A stretch of 8,272 nt of DNA from assembly GCA_023415525.1 (NCBI GenBank), contig JAEZKI010000142.1:1-8272 (forward strand). Reading direction: 5' to 3'. Below the pieces are notes generated by a model. It was not told where the DNA came from. It saw only the letters and a program-made list of their open reading frames with translations, and did not search any database. Made by a program: the position numbers and the translations under genes. Of the stretch, positions 6,834-8,272 are shown piece by piece. The stretch is from Bacillota bacterium (lineage in GTDB: Bacteria > Bacillota > Clostridia > Lachnospirales > Cellulosilyticaceae). Positions within the stretch are counted from its first letter, which is position 1. Each line of letters starts with the position of its first letter.

Positions 6834-7013
6834 GTTTTTTCACTTCCCCCCCATTAAGATAAAGAATGGGGAAAGGAAGGAGCCTAGCAGAGGAAAAAAG
6901 TAACTCTGGAAGCTGCCTTCGTAACGGCGCGCTTTTCAGCGTAGTGGAGATAAGCAGTCTGGAAGAGTTACTTTTTTCCTCTGCGGCCCTCTCCAATCTC
7001 CCTCTCTTTATCT
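6834..7013 (+). repeat. Palindromic repeat E2, long copy, abutting the leuA stop
   Basis: A hairpin-forming element of about 157 bases (6857-7013), with a homologous lead-in from 6834 (GTTTTTTC and a C-run). The outer ends AGATAAAG (6857-6864) and CTTTATCT (7006-7013) pair. After an imperfect stretch, 21 bases at 6887-6907 are the perfect reverse complement of 6964-6984. At the tip CGCT (6930-6933) and AGCG (6938-6941) close a TTTC loop. The outer end lies one base from the leuA stop codon. The 21-base arms contain an A6 run before and a T6 run after GTAACTCT/AGAGTTAC, a layout that would end transcription from both sides. It shares an ordered set of blocks with E1 in opposite orientation. 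No transposase is present, so a MITE-like or REP-like repeat is one reading and a structured terminator RNA another. Confidence 0.75.
6887..6984 (-). terminator. Probable terminator of leuA within repeat E2
   Basis: Just after the leuA stop the minus-strand transcript can fold the 21-base arms (6984-6964 with 6907-6887) into a perfect stem around a 56-base branched tip. The pairing GTAACTCT/AGAGTTAC is followed by CTTTTTTCC, a six-T run. No other terminator-like structure lies between leuA and the next promoter. The large apical region makes it atypical, so efficiency is uncertain. Confidence 0.5.
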
Positions 7014-7014
7014 C

Positions 7015-8272
7015 TTAAACTATCATTTTATTGATGGCGTTAATGAGGGCTACCCCACTGGCTTTGATGATATCTTTTTCAATGGCTTTTCCTTGATAAA
7101 CTTTATCTTTGCAATTAATTTGAATGGAAACTTTACCTAAGCTTTCTTTTCCTCTTGCAATATTATGAATACGATACTCTTGAAGTTGAATAGGAAGATT
7201 TGTAGCTGCAATAATGGCACTATAAAGGGCATCCACTGCTCCTTCCCCATGTTGACTTTCTATAAACACCTCTTTATCCTTTTTCATTTTAACTGTAGCT
7301 GTTGGGAATAAGGTATTGGTTATCACTTGAAAATCAACTAACTCCCACATCGCTACATTTTTCTGTTTATTAAAATAGGATTTTGGGTAACTTTCCATCA
7401 AGGTGACCACATCGTAATCATAGACCTCTTTCTTTTGATCAGCCATAGCAAGAAAGGCCTCATAGATTTCAGGTATTTTTTCTTCCACTACTTCATAGCC
7501 AAACTTCTCTACTATATGCATAAAAGCATGCCTTCCTGAGCGTGCTGTAAGCACCAGTTCCATAGGAGGTGCTCCAATATCTTCTGGTTCTATAATTTCA
7601 TAAACCTCCTTAGACTTCAAAAGCCCATCTTGATGAATGCCTGAGGAGTGGGCAAAGGCATTTTCTCCAGTAATCGCCTTGTTGACTTGAACATCTATCC
7701 CCATAGTGGCACTTACTAAACGAGAGGTTCTATAAATCTCTCGCGTCTCAACAGTTGTGTAAGCCTTATAATAATCTGGGTGTAACTTAATACCCATGAC
7801 CACTTCTTCAAGAGATGTGTTCCCAGCCCGCTCTCCTATGCCATTGATGGTACATTCTACTTTGTTAGCTCCATTTCGTACAGCTGCCAAAGTATTGGCT
7901 GTGGCTAATCCTGTATCATTATGACAGTGAACACTTAAGATCACATTAGGATTTAAGTTCATTAAGCGGTCATTGATGTTATAAATAAGACGTCCAAACT
8001 CTTCAGGTACTGCAAAACCTACGGTATCAGGAATATTAATAATAGTCGCTCCTGCTTTAACCACTGCTTCTATAGTCTTCCACATATAATCAAAGCTGGA
8101 TCGACTGGCATCCTCTAAAGAATACTGTACTTGTGGCATTAACTTCTTAGCATACTTAACTGCTTCTACGCCCATTTCCATCACTTGTTCTGGTGTCTTT
8201 CTAAATTTCTTTTCCATATGAACGCCTGATGAACCCAGTACAATGTGAATCATGGGATTAGCTGCTCCCCTT
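7015..8272 (-). CDS. leuA: 2-isopropylmalate synthase, C-terminal part (5' end beyond window)
   Basis: The first enzyme of leucine synthesis joins acetyl-CoA and 2-oxoisovalerate to give 2-isopropylmalate, in the cytoplasm with a divalent metal. The window shows 418 residues of a family usually near 510. The missing first 90-100 residues hold the D-T-T-L-R-D-G-E-Q motif. The ATG at 8253 is not the start: the frame stays open upstream to the edge (RGAANP before it), and the stretch [19 protein letters not shown] matches the internal IHTFIATSDIHMEYKL region of LeuA. Visible hallmarks are the metal-binding HCHND and the [15 protein letters not shown] segment of the barrel, then [19 protein letters not shown] and SGRHAF. 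A C-terminal domain (about the last 120 residues) fits the leucine-sensing LeuA dimer domain. Homocitrate and citramalate synthases are relatives, but the SGIHQDG and C-terminal pattern fit LeuA best. It ends in TAA at the edge of repeat E2. Confidence 0.92.
   Translation of the reverse strand, partial: RGAANPMIHIVLGSSGVHMEKKFRKTPEQVMEMGVEAVKYAKKLMPQVQYSLEDASRSSFDYMWKTIEAVVKAGATIINIPDTVGFAVPEEFGRLIYNINDRLMNLNPNVILSVHCHNDTGLATANTLAAVRNGANKVECTINGIGERAGNTSLEEVVMGIKLHPDYYKAYTTVETREIYRTSRLVSATMGIDVQVNKAITGENAFAHSSGIHQDGLLKSKEVYEIIEPEDIGAPPMELVLTARSGRHAFMHIVEKFGYEVVEEKIPEIYEAFLAMADQKKEVYDYDVVTLMESYPKSYFNKQKNVAMWELVDFQVITNTLFPTATVKMKKDKEVFIESQHGEGAVDALYSAIIAATNLPIQLQEYRIHNIARGKESLGKVSIQINCKDKVYQGKAIEKDIIKASGVALINAINKMIV

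Noticed and set aside
6631..7013. CRISPR array or insertion sequence
   Set aside because: There are only two repeat copies, in inverse orientation and of unequal length, with no regular spacers, and no transposase frame lies between or around them.
7015..8253. leuA read as a complete 412-residue gene starting at the ATG at 8253
   Set aside because: The frame is open to the window edge, the ATG has no ribosome binding site at the right distance in a family-consistent place, and the N-terminal third of the barrel would be missing. It is an internal methionine of a gene cut by the window.

Overview
The window looks like a chromosomal segment of a low-GC, Gram-positive anaerobe of the Clostridia, perhaps Lachnospiraceae or Cellulosilyticum-like. 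The grounds are AT-rich DNA, strong AGGAGG-type ribosome binding sites, sigma-A-like promoters, a secreted multi-domain starch enzyme and an aldo/keto reductase with bacterial ferredoxin-like clusters. The genus is inference only. Every gene found lies on the minus strand, so transcription runs from high to low coordinates.

Reading in the direction of transcription: (1) 8272-7015 is the 3' part of leuA (2-isopropylmalate synthase); its N-terminus lies beyond the right edge. (2) 7014-6471 is a 544-base gene-free stretch. It holds two related hairpin-forming repeats, E2 and E1, facing each other across an AT-rich spacer, then the promoter and leader of the next gene. (3) 6470-5304 encodes an aldo/keto reductase-fold protein with two C-terminal [4Fe-4S] motifs, ended by a clear intrinsic terminator. 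(4) 5169-1937 is a compact three-gene unit. A consensus-like promoter overlaps a 40-bp palindromic operator, followed by a TetR-family repressor, a HelD-type RNA polymerase-recycling ATPase starting at TTG, and a 77-residue acyl-carrier-protein-like gene whose start overlaps the end of helD. An intrinsic terminator closes the unit. (5) 1779-1 holds a promoter and the first 564 residues of a secreted pullulanase/amylopullulanase carrying a tandem array of X25-like modules. Its catalytic domain lies beyond the left edge.

The most interesting unit is tetR-helD-ACP-like. The ACP-like protein aligns well with carrier proteins, but the serine that normally carries 4'-phosphopantetheine is glycine. 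It therefore probably works as an unmodified small helical protein, perhaps a partner of HelD. The operator placement suggests that the whole unit is induced by a ligand of the TetR protein. By analogy with HelD-family proteins that clear stalled or drug-bound polymerase, a stress or antibiotic response is plausible but not shown. The second item of interest is the E1/E2 repeat pair, which looks like an undescribed small palindromic repeat family.
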